In this document: in pieces, positions 35,601-47,054 of the stretch
Position numbering within the stretch: the first letter of the stretch is position 1
How the letters are laid out: each line of letters opens with the position of its first letter
Source: Vitellaria paradoxa
Lineage: Eukaryota; Streptophyta; Magnoliopsida; Ericales; Sapotaceae
Direction: 5' to 3'
DNA length: 64,000 nucleotides
Assembly (NCBI GenBank): GCA_019916065.1
Contig: CM034237.1
Location: forward strand, 25,354,340-25,418,339
Position numbers and translations under genes: made by a program
Notes under the pieces: model-generated
Database searches by the model: none
What the model was told of the DNA's origin: nothing
What the model saw: the letters and a program-made list of their open reading frames with translations, nothing else

Positions 35601-38600
35601 TCTGCCAAAGAATTTTGTTTTTATTTATTTATTTTTTTTTGATATGCAGTATGTAAAAGAATTCTGGTTTTAGTGTTCTTTCAGTTGTTCTCTCAATCCT
35701 CAGAAGTGTCAACTTGGAAAGTCGTTTCCTTCGGTACTTTTGCCTTGGAATTTTGGCATTAGTAATACAGGAATACTAAAATTTGCAACAACTTATAGAA
35801 TTGTTTTCTCAAAGCAGGGTGTCAAGAGGCTCTATCATTTAGGGGCTGGGAACTGATTTCAGCGGAAATGGGTACCCCTCTAGTGCGTGGGCATACTTTG
35901 GTCAGTTTCCCTTTTAATGTTATTACTTTGCCCTTTATATCAGTTCCTTGTGGCATCAGTTATGCTGCTACCTTCAAATTCTTTTCCCGGTTCCTGTTAT
36001 TGATTAAGTGGAGTCAGCCAACTTATCTTTAATTTTCCGTTTCCAGTTCTCTATTATTTATCTTTTTTTTTTTAAACTGAAAGATTCAATGCTTTCAGGA
36101 CATCACATCCTCTGTCATCTACAATTGAGATTTGATTTCTCCCCCCCCCCACTTCCTTGTTTTTCCCAGTTGTTGTGACCACTTAAATTGGTTGTTCTTT
36201 ATTTTATTTACTTGTGAGAAGGGCTTTCTTTGTATCCAATCTTTAGGAATTGCACATTGGCTGCATAGTTACAGATGTGTATGTTTATACTTAGGTGCAG
36301 CTTTCTCTGATTAGGTTGTGTCAGCCTTTTGTTTGGATTGTAATGTGCATTCCTTATTTTCCCTTATCTCTTTGCCTCTTTGTTCCCTAATCAACATTGT
36401 TCCTTTTAATTGAACACTGCTATGGCAAGTTTTTCGGTGCAGATACTGAATTTGCATTAAGTTAGGAGACATTTGTGGCTTTCTTTAATGGTTTATTTAG
36501 CCAAACATTTTCGAGTTGTGTTCTGAATTTGAACTTTCTCCCTGCAAATGCTGTGCTTTTTAGCTGTATTATTTACCTGAGGGCAACTACAATTGTTATT
36601 TATATAAAAAACTACAAATGTTAAATATTCAATTATCCAATGGTCATATCAAACTCTTGCATTAGGAAATAATGTGGGAATTAGATATGTAGCAAGTTGC
36701 AACCAGCCAAGCAAAGTGATGGCTCCTTGGCTTTCTTTTCATGAGCAGGTTTGTAGCATGGTGACATTTCCTTTGACTTAAGAATGTAATTACTTGGAAC
36801 AAACTGGTGGACAATGCATTTGAGAAGTGTGAAATTACAGTTTTTTAATGCATCATTTTTTATAGTGGTATGCATGTGATTTCTATTTGGAGATGGTTTA
36901 ATATAGTCTTATACATGACCTTAATTGGAACAACATAGAGGTGGATAGAACACATTTCAGAAGTGCAAAAAACAGTGATTTTACACCACGCTTGCAATTT
37001 TTTTTTTTTTTTTTTTGTTTTTTATGCTTTAACATAACAAAGATTTAGTGCTTGTAAAATTATTACTTTCGCGAATGATTTTAGTCAGCTGAATGTGCTT
37101 TTGAGTTTCATCAACTTTATTTAGTTGCTTACTTAACCCTGTGATTTGGATTTTCGGGTCTGTGTGGTTAATATTTTTTTCTATTGGATATAGAGATTCC
37201 ATGGTCATGCCTTTCTAGATTCTAGGTGGTCTAGTTTCCATTCTTATTTAGTATTTTGTTGATGCTTCTCTTAAATTTGTAGTTCTCATAATGGTTCCTC
37301 ATGGTTTCCCCCCCTTGTCTGCCTGCATAGTTATGATTGCCTCATTGTTCAGTTCCTTGTTTTTATTTATTTATTTAACTTAGTGATTTTGCATACTGGT
37401 AATATCTGTCAATAATGTTTTAGTGATTTTGCATACGGGTAATGTCTATCAATAATGTTTATTTTCTTGTGTTTGGGACTCTTGGAAGTGATACCTGCAG
37501 TGCCTGCATGGAAGAAACTTTTGCAAGTTTTTTTTTTTTTTTTTTTCAAAGGAAAATTTTTGCAAGTATCTCTGTTCTTCAGTATAAATTGTGATGTTGG
37601 GTTTTCATTTGTGCCCTGAATTTTTTTATTTTTTTTTATTTTTGTAATGTCTTGGCAATTTTAGTGGAGATGTTTCCATTTTTTGGGTATTCAATTCTAG
37701 CTTGTGTATACCCTCTGAAATTTTTTTAACATCAGTTATGTAGCAGATGTTAATTTTTCATTATTATATTTCTAAGTATTAGTTCCATGGCTGATCAAGA
37801 AATTAGTTATTTGTTCTATGGTTTTGTTTCTGTAAGAGAAATAACCAGTAGTAGGTCAATTCTATGTGCCTATTGATATTTCAATCCTATCAGGCAAATT
37901 TGTAGTACTTTTACTCCGAGCATTTTGGTTGCCTTGTTAGATACATTCAATTCATGATGAAGCAATGAGCCAGAAATGGTACTAAAGATTTTGTTTGCAG
38001 TAAAGGGCTTTTTTGAGTATGGTTAAGTTTTATTTTTCTGATATCACAGTGAATTTGTAGTTTCAGCTCTTCATGTGCACTTTCTCTTGGTTTTATTCAG
38101 TACACTTAGTTTCCCAGATAACTGTCTGTTTCTAGCAAGTATTTTTATACAATAATTATGTACCATTTTGTCCTTTGTCCTTAATGGATGGGAGATGGCT
38201 TTACTTGATTGCATGTTTGTCTTACCTATTAATTTATTTTTATTGCTGGTTAATGTATTTTTTGAGAAATTAAATTTATTTGGCTACTTCATTCAATTCT
38301 TGAGCTGCCACGATTCTTTATTCTCAAGCATACTTTTTTTGCCGTTGTAAAGTTGGCTTAGTGCCTATCCTTTTCTTTTTTACATGCTTAAGCACTGGAT
38401 TATTAACTTGGGGTTTTCAGTTATGAGAGTTTTTAGCAGACTTATTTTTATGTTTGTAAAATAGTAGATTTTACCATGGCATTAGCTGTTTGCCGTGAAG
38501 AAAATTATCCTGAATAGCACTATTTTGACAGGTGGGCACAATTTGTTAAAATGGTTTGTGATTATTCACGTCTTTTGTCAAATTATTTGTATCTCAGTTT

Positions 38601-39523
38601 TCTTTGTCTTTTCTTGGGTGTGTTGATGTCTTTGATATAGCTTTTTGGCTGAAAATCTCTGCAGGGTTATTTATTTACTTATATGGGCAATTCATGTTAT
38701 CTTGCATTGTTTTTAGAAGGAAACAATGCTCTTTTAGCCATTATTTCTCCATTTTCTTAACATATGCTTCTCTCATTTGCAGTTTCATATCAGAATACAC
38801 AGGGAACTCAGAATGAGGATGATCCAAATAATACAACCGTATGTATTTTTCCCCGTTTAAATTGTGAAAATATTACTGTGTCAGATTTCATTTCTCTTAA
38901 GTGGAGGGGGCTGATATGCTTGTGGCCTACAATTTTTTTTTTTGGCCAGATATTTGTCGGTGGTTTGAATGATAGTGTTTCAGATGACCAACTCAGGCAG
39001 GTTTTCAGCCCGTATGGGCAGTTGGTCCATGTGAAAATACCACCAGGCAAACGATGTGGGTTTGTTCAATTTGCTGACAGGTAAGCTAGGTCTGCCTCAG
39101 TTTTCTCCTAAATTGGATTTCTAGGATTTTGTTCTGTTCCATTAATATGTGTGATGACAGACATTGCGCTGAGGAAGCACTGAGGTTGTTAAATGGAACT
39201 CAGTTAGGAGGACAAAATGTTCGACTTTCATGGGGTCGGAACCCTTCAAACAAACAGGTTCATAACATCTGAAAAAACCTCAGTAACTTGTGTATTTTGC
39301 ATTTTAATTTACATATTTTCCCATGAAGTAATAAAACATACAGCATCTGTCTGTTGGCTTTGTTCAGCCTCAGGCCGATCCAAACCAATGGAATGGTGGA
39401 TATTACGGATATGCACCAGGATACGAAACTTATGGGTATGCTGCAGCTAATCAGGATCCCAATCTGTACTACGGAAACTATCCTGGATACGGAAACTATC
39501 AGCAACCCCCTCCCCAGCAATAG
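32690..39523 (+). CDS. RBP45: RBP45-type oligouridylate/poly(A)-binding protein, three RRMs, six exons
   Basis: Exons by GT-AG splicing and homology: 32690-33037, 34932-35385, 38783-38838, 38950-39080, 39161-39257 and 39368-39523. Phases agree and give 413 residues. The N-terminus (1-85) is Met/Pro/Gln-rich. RRM1 is at about 91-172 (LWIGDL, GYGFIEF), RRM2 at about 185-262 (IFVGDL, GYGFVKF) and RRM3 at about 287-357 (IFVGGL, CGFVQF). The C-terminus is Tyr/Gly/Gln-rich (YYGYAPGYETYGY). This is the layout of plant RBP45/RBP47 nuclear proteins, which bind U-rich or poly(A) RNA and join stress granules. The length and short C-tail favour RBP45. ATG at 32690 is the first of two adjacent ATGs after the leader. 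Introns 1 and 2 are long (1.9 and 3.4 kb), and intron 1 holds a LINE fragment. No stop or frameshift was found. Exon 3 is only 56 nt. Confidence 0.93.
34220..34860 (-). pseudogene. L1-type LINE fragment in RBP45 intron 1, zf-RVT region duplicated
   Basis: On the - strand, two tandem units (about 34672-34850 and about 34480-34660) each encode the C-terminal zinc-binding motif of plant L1 ORF2. They read CKCKGESIDHLLGDC then KELWGLTLPN, and CKYKGESIYHLSVDC then KELQELALSPFG. A poly(T) run at 34220-34228 would be the tail of the insertion, so 34230-34470 is its 3' UTR. It is antisense to the host gene and full of stops. The insertion is old, with no clear TSD. Confidence 0.6.
37516..37567 (-). 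mobile_element. Micro-insertion, poly(A)-tailed, in RBP45 intron 2
   Basis: AACTTTTGCAAGT (37516-37528) and AATTTTTGCAAGT (37555-37567) flank 18 T's plus CAAAGGAA, the complement of TTCCTTTG-poly(A). The template end differs from the ACTTACC family and loosely resembles the TTTACCTTTC-poly(A) end of the LINE at 43148. Confidence 0.6.
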
Positions 39524-39682
39524 CTGGTAAGAATTTAAGGGTGTGTTTGTGTTTGTGGACTGCTTTTGTGGCCAATATTTTCTTCTATGCTAGTGATGTT
39601 TATAACTTTCCTTGAAGTTATCATATTAGTTCAGGCCATGTCTTTTCTGTAGTGTAATTGAGGTGAAGTTTCCCATCGGTTG

Positions 39683-39688
39683 AATAAA
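39683..39688 (+). terminator. Putative poly(A) signal of RBP45
   Basis: AATAAA lies 160 bp after the stop codon in AT-rich sequence. A GTAAGA right after the stop leaves room for an unrecognised 3' UTR intron. Confidence 0.5.
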
Positions 39689-39699
39689 ATACATGAAAA

Positions 39700-40877
39700 T
39701 TTTAGCAAGTACTCATGATGTGAGGTATTTGCTCATTTTAATAGTTGAGTTGTTTGATTTATTAAAAGACAGGATGGTGCTGTTGAATTGTTACCCTGTG
39801 GAATTTCAAATTTCTACCTTTTTTTTTTGGTTTTATAGAGCCATTCAGGGGAATAATGAAAACTACCTTTATTATATCCTTGTGATGGTGAAGTTGAGAA
39901 AAATGTACCATGTCAAACCACACAAACATTATAGAACTCAGAACACTCAAACCTCACAAAGTACCTTTAGGTTGCATTTATATTTATGGATTTGAAATGA
40001 AGGGATTTAACACCAAGGAAAGAGTGGGCCTGATACATAATGATGGATTCGAGTGGATTTCAACTTAAATTTGAAAAAGTGGACATGATGTATAATGACA
40101 GATTTGAGTGGATTAGAAGTCGTTTTGTGCAAGTAATCTTTTGTAGTTCTAAACTTTAATTGTTCAAATTTATATAAAAAATCCTAACATAGTAGTTCCA
40201 AATTTACCTATAATTGTCACATACTTTGTATTTTTGTGAGGTTTAATTTCAAACCCATTTGGTTGAAATCAATGTTTATCAAAACCACAACATATGCCCA
40301 CCAGTGAGAATGGGGTATAGTGGGTAAGTGTGGGTCATAGTGTTTTTATGTGCTAATTATGTGTCGGAATGGCTCGCCTGTTCTGGGAAGATGGAAAATT
40401 CCCTCATCCAAACATAGTTTTATTCAGTTTTGATCTAAGCGCATAACATGTGAAGTGCGGAGGTAGTTTTCATTTGTAATTTGGTAGGGTGCAATAGAAT
40501 ACAAAACGATAGAAAAGTAAGCTTTTTTTAGAATATATTTATATATATGTATATTTATCACAAGTTAAATCCTACTAATCTACATTTTGGGATGTGTGAT
40601 GACCTAACAGAGTTTATACTATATTGTGCAGTGAAGTTCTGGCTTGTGCAGCACCAAAGAGATAGATGATGGTGATTGATGTCTGTTAAGGTAGGGGATG
40701 AAGGTTCATCAGTGTGAAGATCGTTAAAGCAATATTTGTTCCCAATGTAGCATACTTCTTGGGCTATCACTAGTTATTGAGTTCATGATTTGACAACCCG
40801 GGGGGGGGGATTTTCTGATTGGTATTTTCATTAAACTATCAAAATTTTATTTTTCTTTTAATTTTGTTATTTATTAT

Positions 40878-40926
<49 letters not shown>

Positions 40927-42740
40927 TGGTGGGTAGGGTTTGGTGGGGCTTATATTCCCCAAAGCTGAGTGCGTACTCACCTAATTAACATTAAATATGT
41001 TTTATTATGGAGTTATTTTGGTTTGGCGTTGGAGTAATTTATTTGTGCTCATCTTTCCTGTCTTGGATAAAAGGTTAAATTCTTGACGGGGTTTCAGGCC
41101 TTGAACCTTAGAACTTCAAATAAACAACTACCAGTTCCATTGGTGAAGAATAGGTGTTGGTAGAGCTGGGAAATGCAAATGCTAATAATAGTTGGTGACG
41201 ATGATAGATAGGGGACGTTGTTAGGCTGAAGATAGAATCCTGTAAAGGCTGGAATTGGTTTAGACCTTGGGCTGTGTTTGATTGGAGGGATTGGATTGTG
41301 GAGGATAAGTAATAACATGAGATACAATGTGGGATTGTTTCTTTAGTGTTTGGTTGGTGAGATATAAAGTATGATAAAGTATATGGTTGGATATAAGATG
41401 TGTCAAAAAATAATTTTGAATTTAGATTTTTGTAATAAGTAAATCCGGAGCTAGGAGATGTGTAATACCACCTTGTTTATGGTATAATTTATTCCCATTT
41501 TCATTTCATCTTCTTTGGTTACCATTTTATATGATTTTCCTTTTGTTTTACAAATTCATGTTTCAAATAAGGGTATTCTAATTGGGAAGTGAAATGTATT
41601 GTGTGAGATAGTCTTAAGGCTAGGAAACTTCCCAGTTTAAAAATTTTCAATTGGGAGCTTCCCGTTAATTACCATCCAAAAAATTTTTGGTCTTCTAGAA
41701 AAATGACGGTGTTGACCATTAGTGCACTAAGGTGTGTTTGGTGGTACAATTTTTAGTTAAAAAAATTGATAATTTTTAATTTATGAGTGTTTGGTAAATT
41801 ACTAATTTCTGGTTATTTTTTTATTTAGTTACAGTAATTTTTAAACAAAATTGCTAAAAAATTGTGCTTCCAAAAGTTCTAATGAACTACAAAGATTTGT
41901 AGTTCAGTGCAAATTTTGATAATTGGATCTTTAGCAATAAATTTAACTGCACAAAATTTCCATCGAGTCTTATTATGAAGTTTAGTGGTACAAATTTTAA
42001 GACAACAAAATTGGAGACCTTGTGCAACGCGAAAATTGAGTTTTAGTCTTTTCTCTCTCAGACGAGTCTATTTCTCTCTATCATTTTCACTCGAACGATA
42101 GTCTCTCTCCCTCAAACGACTTTGTTTCTCTCTCTAAGGCCTTTTTCTATCTGTCATTCCAATTGATCAGTCAATCAGGAACATTATTCTCATTTCTTCA
42201 AGCTGGCCTTCAGTTTATGATGTGATTTAAGCTTTAATATCAATACAAAATAATTTTTTATTTTTCCTGTTCCTCTTAATCCATGTAACCCATTTTTTCG
42301 TTATTCGTGTTCTCAGGTTGTAAAACAATTATTGTCTCAAGTGTTCACATTAACAATAGATTATAATCACTAGGCGTAAGTGATAAACACTTAAAAAAGC
42401 ACTTTTGCAAGCTTATAGAGCGTCCATTGCATAATTGATTGCACATTGAGCCTGTAGTAAATTCCTGTATCCTCGTAGACTTGACACTTTTGTGCTGTAC
42501 ATTTTTAAGACATTCGAAAGGAGGTTACGAATTTCAAAACCTCAAGGCATAACTAGGTATCAAGGTAAGGTAAGGAGAGAAAAAGGGGGGGGGGGAGGAA
42601 GAAGAGAAAACAAGCGGTGAACTAGCCCAAAATCTTAACCTTTAATTAGAGCAATAGTTCGAACACTGACTGTCCATGTTCGGATTTAAACCACAGTGAA
42701 TCAACAATTTAGTAGCCATCTCCTTTTTTTGGAGGCTATG
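39700..42740. other. Intergenic DNA, no gene recognised
   Basis: AT-rich. Two related 60-bp units at about 40027 and about 40079 share TA(C/T)ATAATGA(T/C) and GAGTGGATT. There is a 42-nt T run at 40884-40925 and G runs at 40801-40809 and 42586-42595. No coding or RNA gene was detected by eye. Confidence 0.5.
40884..40925. repeat. Homopolymer T tract, 42 nt
   Basis: An uninterrupted run of T. It may be the tail of an old retro-insertion; no flanking duplication was found. Confidence 0.9.
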
Positions 42741-42960
42741 TCACGCGTTCTCAGATGCGACTAAAGCAATCTGGATGCAAGGCCAAAATGAATTCACTTT
42801 TGGACGCAAGTTCTCAAATCTTGACACTCTTGATTTTATGGAAGCTAGGCTACTGCTTTCTATGTGCGGATGTTTTTCCAAGATGTTTGAACACCATGCA
42901 ACTTTCACGGCCTTATTAGAGTCATCAGAATTTTCATGTTCGAGCACCAGGCCTTTTCAG
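42741..42960 (-). other. Unrecognised exon-like frame next to the LINE
   Basis: The frame reads LVLEHENSDDSNKAVKVAWC, then SNILEKHPHIESSSLASIKS and FENLRPKVNSFWP. It is less AT-biased than its surroundings, with a mixed, protein-like composition, but no family comes to mind. Both strands are open here, which weakens the case. Confidence 0.2.
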
Positions 42961-43380
42961 TGATAGCTTTGTAACGTCACTTGGAAGCATTATATATAAT
43001 GCCTTCATCTTTTTGTCAAGGGATCATATTTTTAGATTGGCTTTAAGGTTTCTCTTTTCAAGTGAGGTGGATAGTCTTTATTCTCTATGCATTACCTTGC
43101 AATGGCCTAAGCCGTCAATTGGGCTGGGCCTATTTCCCTCCCTGGTTTTTTTTTTGAAAGGTAAAAGTAAATGCATTAAAATAGAAAATCATGTACAAAT
43201 ATTCAGGGGCATACCCCCGGAAAACTCAACATCAGATCACTCTCACAATTAAACATGAAACCCAAGTGAAAGAAAAGAACAAGTACACAGGGGCATACCC
43301 CTGGAAAGAACAATCAAATAAACCAACCCTTACACTGAATAAATCAACACAAAACAAGTAAAACAACTCAAAGCACCCCA

Positions 43381-46300
43381 CTAAGGGTTCAAAACAGAAA
43401 GGGGAAGATTCCAATGCTGAACCAAATGACAGTTCTGAGCATTTGTCGGGAATCCCGTGCAACTCATGACCCGTAGCCGAACCAAAGTCTTAATAGACCG
43501 AAGAGTAGTCACCTCATCCAAATAGCCATTCTCATGCTTCATTTTATTCCGTTCCTTCCAAATGACATACACACTTGTAGCAAAAGCATGTTTTCCAATA
43601 ACCGAAAGCAAGGAGGCCCCATGAAAGTGATAAAGCACCCATTCAACAACTTCAGCCCAAGAAGACAAATTAACTTGAAACCCACAATCCATCAAAATAG
43701 CATACCAGATTCTTGCAGTGAAAGGACATGTGAAGAATAGGTGATCCTGATCCTCCCGAGGTCCTCTACAAAAGTAACAACTCATATGAGATATTAGCCC
43801 AAACGACATGAGCCGAGCTTGAGTAGTCAGTTTCTGCTTCATTACCAACCAAAGCACAAAAGAGTGACGGGGTACATGGGTTTTGAACCACACAAGAGGA
43901 AACCACGGCCCGCGAGGATGGTGAGAGCGTAAGGAATTCCACACCTCTTTTGCAGAGAAGGGTTTCACGCCATTAAACTTCCATTCAAGAACATCAACCC
44001 TACCAATATTAGGAGGCATAAGCTCTTTAGTCTCTCACTTAAGGTCAAGAAGATCAGGGGAGTTTGCAAGTGGCCATCGCCATCTACCATCAACAATAAT
44101 ATCCTTCACCAGAGCATCTTTTGGTAAGCCGGAATCGTAGATAACTCGTGCCCAACTTGTAGTGCAAATTGGACCCCTCGGCATCCAGGCTTCAAACCAT
44201 AAAGAAATAGCACACCCATCACCCACCCGCATGTAGATAAAAGGTCTAACCTTTTCCCTTAATTTCAGTATCTTCCTCCACGTCCAGGAGCAATTCCAAG
44301 GCACCTTAGCAACCCAAAATTGGTCCTTTTGGAGGAGATTCTGTTTCACCCAACCAGCCCACAAGGAAGTGGTTGAGGGTAAACAAAGACTCCACAAAAA
44401 TCGAGTCATGCAGGCCATGTTCCAATCTCGAATCTTTTTAATCCCCAAACCACCTTCCTCCTTAGGCCGAGACACCTCTTCCCAAGCCACCTTTGCACCA
44501 TGCTTATCCAAAGAGGAACCTTTCCACAAAAATGCCCTCAAAATAGCTTCAATGGCTTTAATAACTTTAATGGGTAGAATAAAATGTGAACACCAGAAAC
44601 ATTGAATACTAAAGAGAACTGATTGAATAAGTTGCAACCGGCCAGCAAAGGACAAGAACTGGTTAGTCCAGCTTTTAACCCGGCGAATAATTCTATCTAC
44701 TAATACCTGGCAATCCGCAGCCTTCAACTTCGTGGTTATAAGAGGCACACCAAGGTATCTCACTGGCAAAGAACCTAGACGAAACCCAAGAAGTTGAAGT
44801 ATGCCTATCTGCTACTCTTCCTCAACTCCAGATAAGAAGACTTCACTTTTTGCAGGGTTAGCTTGAAGCCCAGACAAAGATCGAAACAAATCCAAAGCAT
44901 CCCGAATCACACTTATTGAACCTTTATCACCTCGAGAAAAAATCATAAGATCATCTGCAAAACATAAGTGAGTAATCTTTAACTTCCCGCACCTCCAATG
45001 ATATTTGAACAAATCCGAATCAGCCACCTTCTTCATAAGAATGCGAGAAAACACCTCCATGCAGAGCACAAAGAGATATGGAGAAATGAGATCACCCTGT
45101 CTCAACCCCTTCCTGCCTTCAAAGTAACCATTCAACTCCCCATTAATGCTAACTGAAAACCGGGAAGTAGTAACACAAGCACGAATCCACTGAATAAATC
45201 TCTCGGGAAATCCAAAACACCGAAGAGCATCCCATAAGAAATCCCACCTCACAGAATCATAGGCCTTCATTAAGTCAACTTTAATGGCACATTGTGGACT
45301 AGAAGAAGAAGAGAGACCATGATAACCACGAACCAACTCCTGTGCCATAAGTATATTATCCCCAATGCTCCTCCTATGAACAAATGTAGCCTGAGCTTCA
45401 TTGATAAGAGTCGGGAGAACCCCTTTCAACCGACCAGCAAGTAGCTTAGTTATACACTTATAAAGAGTGTTACAACACGAAATAGGCCGAAAATCCTTCA
45501 ACATAGATGCATTAGGAGTTTTAGGGATCAATGCAATAATAGTGGCATTAGACTCCTTGAGAAGAATCGAAGAAGCAAAAAATTCTTTAACTGCGAGCAC
45601 AACATCCTCTCCCACAATACGCCAAGTCTGCTGAAAAAAGAAAGCATTATAACCATCAGGATCAGGTGCTTTATTAGGATGTAAACTAAACATGGCCTCC
45701 TTAATCTCCTCAGCCGAAACATCCTTTGCCAAACTAGCAAGCTGATCGTCATTAAGAGAAGGCGAAATAAAACCTCCCAATTCATGTCCCCGATCATAAG
45801 GAATCGAAGAATCCGATCCAAGCAACCCTTTATAATAATTAACTATCTCTTCAGCAATAAGCTCTTTCTCCTTAATAACCGAGCCATCCTCCCTTCGAAT
45901 CCGCAAAATCTTGTTTGTGTTCACCCTATTCTTAACAGAATGAAAGAAAAAAGCCGAGTTACTATCCCCTTCCTTCAACCATTGAACCCTACTTTTTTTC
46001 TTAATAGAGCTCTCCTCATGTTTTGTAACTTGCAACAGCCGAGCAAGGCAAAGCTTCTCTTTATCCAACAAATCAGCTTGAACACCACCAGAAGCAATTT
46101 GGGATTGAATTAAAGCTAATTCAGCCTGCACATCCATCTCCAACACATTACCCTTTTTAGCTTTCTTAAAGGCTAGAGTTCGAAGAGCTTCTTTTAGCAA
46201 CTTAAGCTTTTTATAAACCCGATACATTGCATAGCCATCCACATGGGTCTTCCACACCTCCTCTACTAAAGGAAAGAACTCCTCAAAATCAGCCCAATGA

Positions 46301-47049
46301 TTAAAGAACTTAAAAGGTCTACGTACCTTCAGAAGCTGAACCCCCACATCCACCAAAACCGGAGAATGATCCGAAATGCCAAAAGGAAGAAATTCCACCC
46401 ATGAAGCATCAAAGGCACCCGTCCAAGAAGCATTAACAAGAGCTCGATCCAATTTACACAAAATATGGCACTGAACCCGAGAATTATGCCATGTATAGAG
46501 ACAACCACTAAATCTTAAATCTTCTAGGCCAGCATCACAAATAGCTTCATCAAATTCACCCATATAAGAAGGCCAATCAGAACTCCCACCCTTCATTTCA
46601 TAGTGAAATCGTATTGCATTAAAATCTCTAAGAAGAAGCCACGACATAGAATTAAACAAGGAAGCCTTGAGTTGTAAGTCCTTCCAAAGTCTTCATCGTT
46701 GCATATAGTCATTCGAGCCATAAACAAAGGAAACATGAAATGAAACATCACCCCCAATATGGGACAAAGAAGCATGAACAATCTGGTCATTGCAATCAAT
46801 AACATGAATATCAACCACTCTCGGATTCCACAATACCCAAATTCTCCCAGAAGTATCCCAATCATAGTTAACAAAGTATTTCCAACCCCTTAACAAATTA
46901 AGACCAATCTGATCCTTATTTATTTGACGAACCTTAGATTCTACCAAAGCAAGACAAGCAAGTTTATGCTCCAACACAAACGTTCTTACCTCATGCTGTT
47001 TTAAGGGATCATTTAATCCCCTAATATTCCACGAAGCAATCTTTATCAT
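43381..47049 (-). pseudogene. L1 ORF2: endonuclease, reverse transcriptase, zf-RVT
   Basis: About 1,220 codons in one continuous frame from MIKIASWNIRGLNDP, broken only by TGA (46693), TAG (44812) and TGA (44035). The AP-endonuclease has WNIRG, the Glu of LVESKV, DFNAIR (Gly of GDFN replaced by Arg) and SDHSPV. RT has LKDFRPISCCN, KVDLMKAYDSVRWDF (motif A), LRQGDLISPYLF and the catalytic FADDLMIF. The C-terminus has the zf-RVT cysteine/histidine motif CYFCRGPREDQDHLFFTCPF. In intact L1 this protein nicks target DNA and copies the RNA in place. All three stops are one C-to-T step from CGA or CAG, and no frameshift is seen. It starts 5 nt after the ORF1 stop. Confidence 0.93.
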
Positions 47050-47054
47050 GACAA

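Noticed and set aside
35590..35666. Possible micro-insertion with TGCAGT..AAAGAATT repeats around a T-rich insert
   Set aside because: Four mismatches in the 19-bp flanks and a low-complexity insert; not strong enough to list as a feature.
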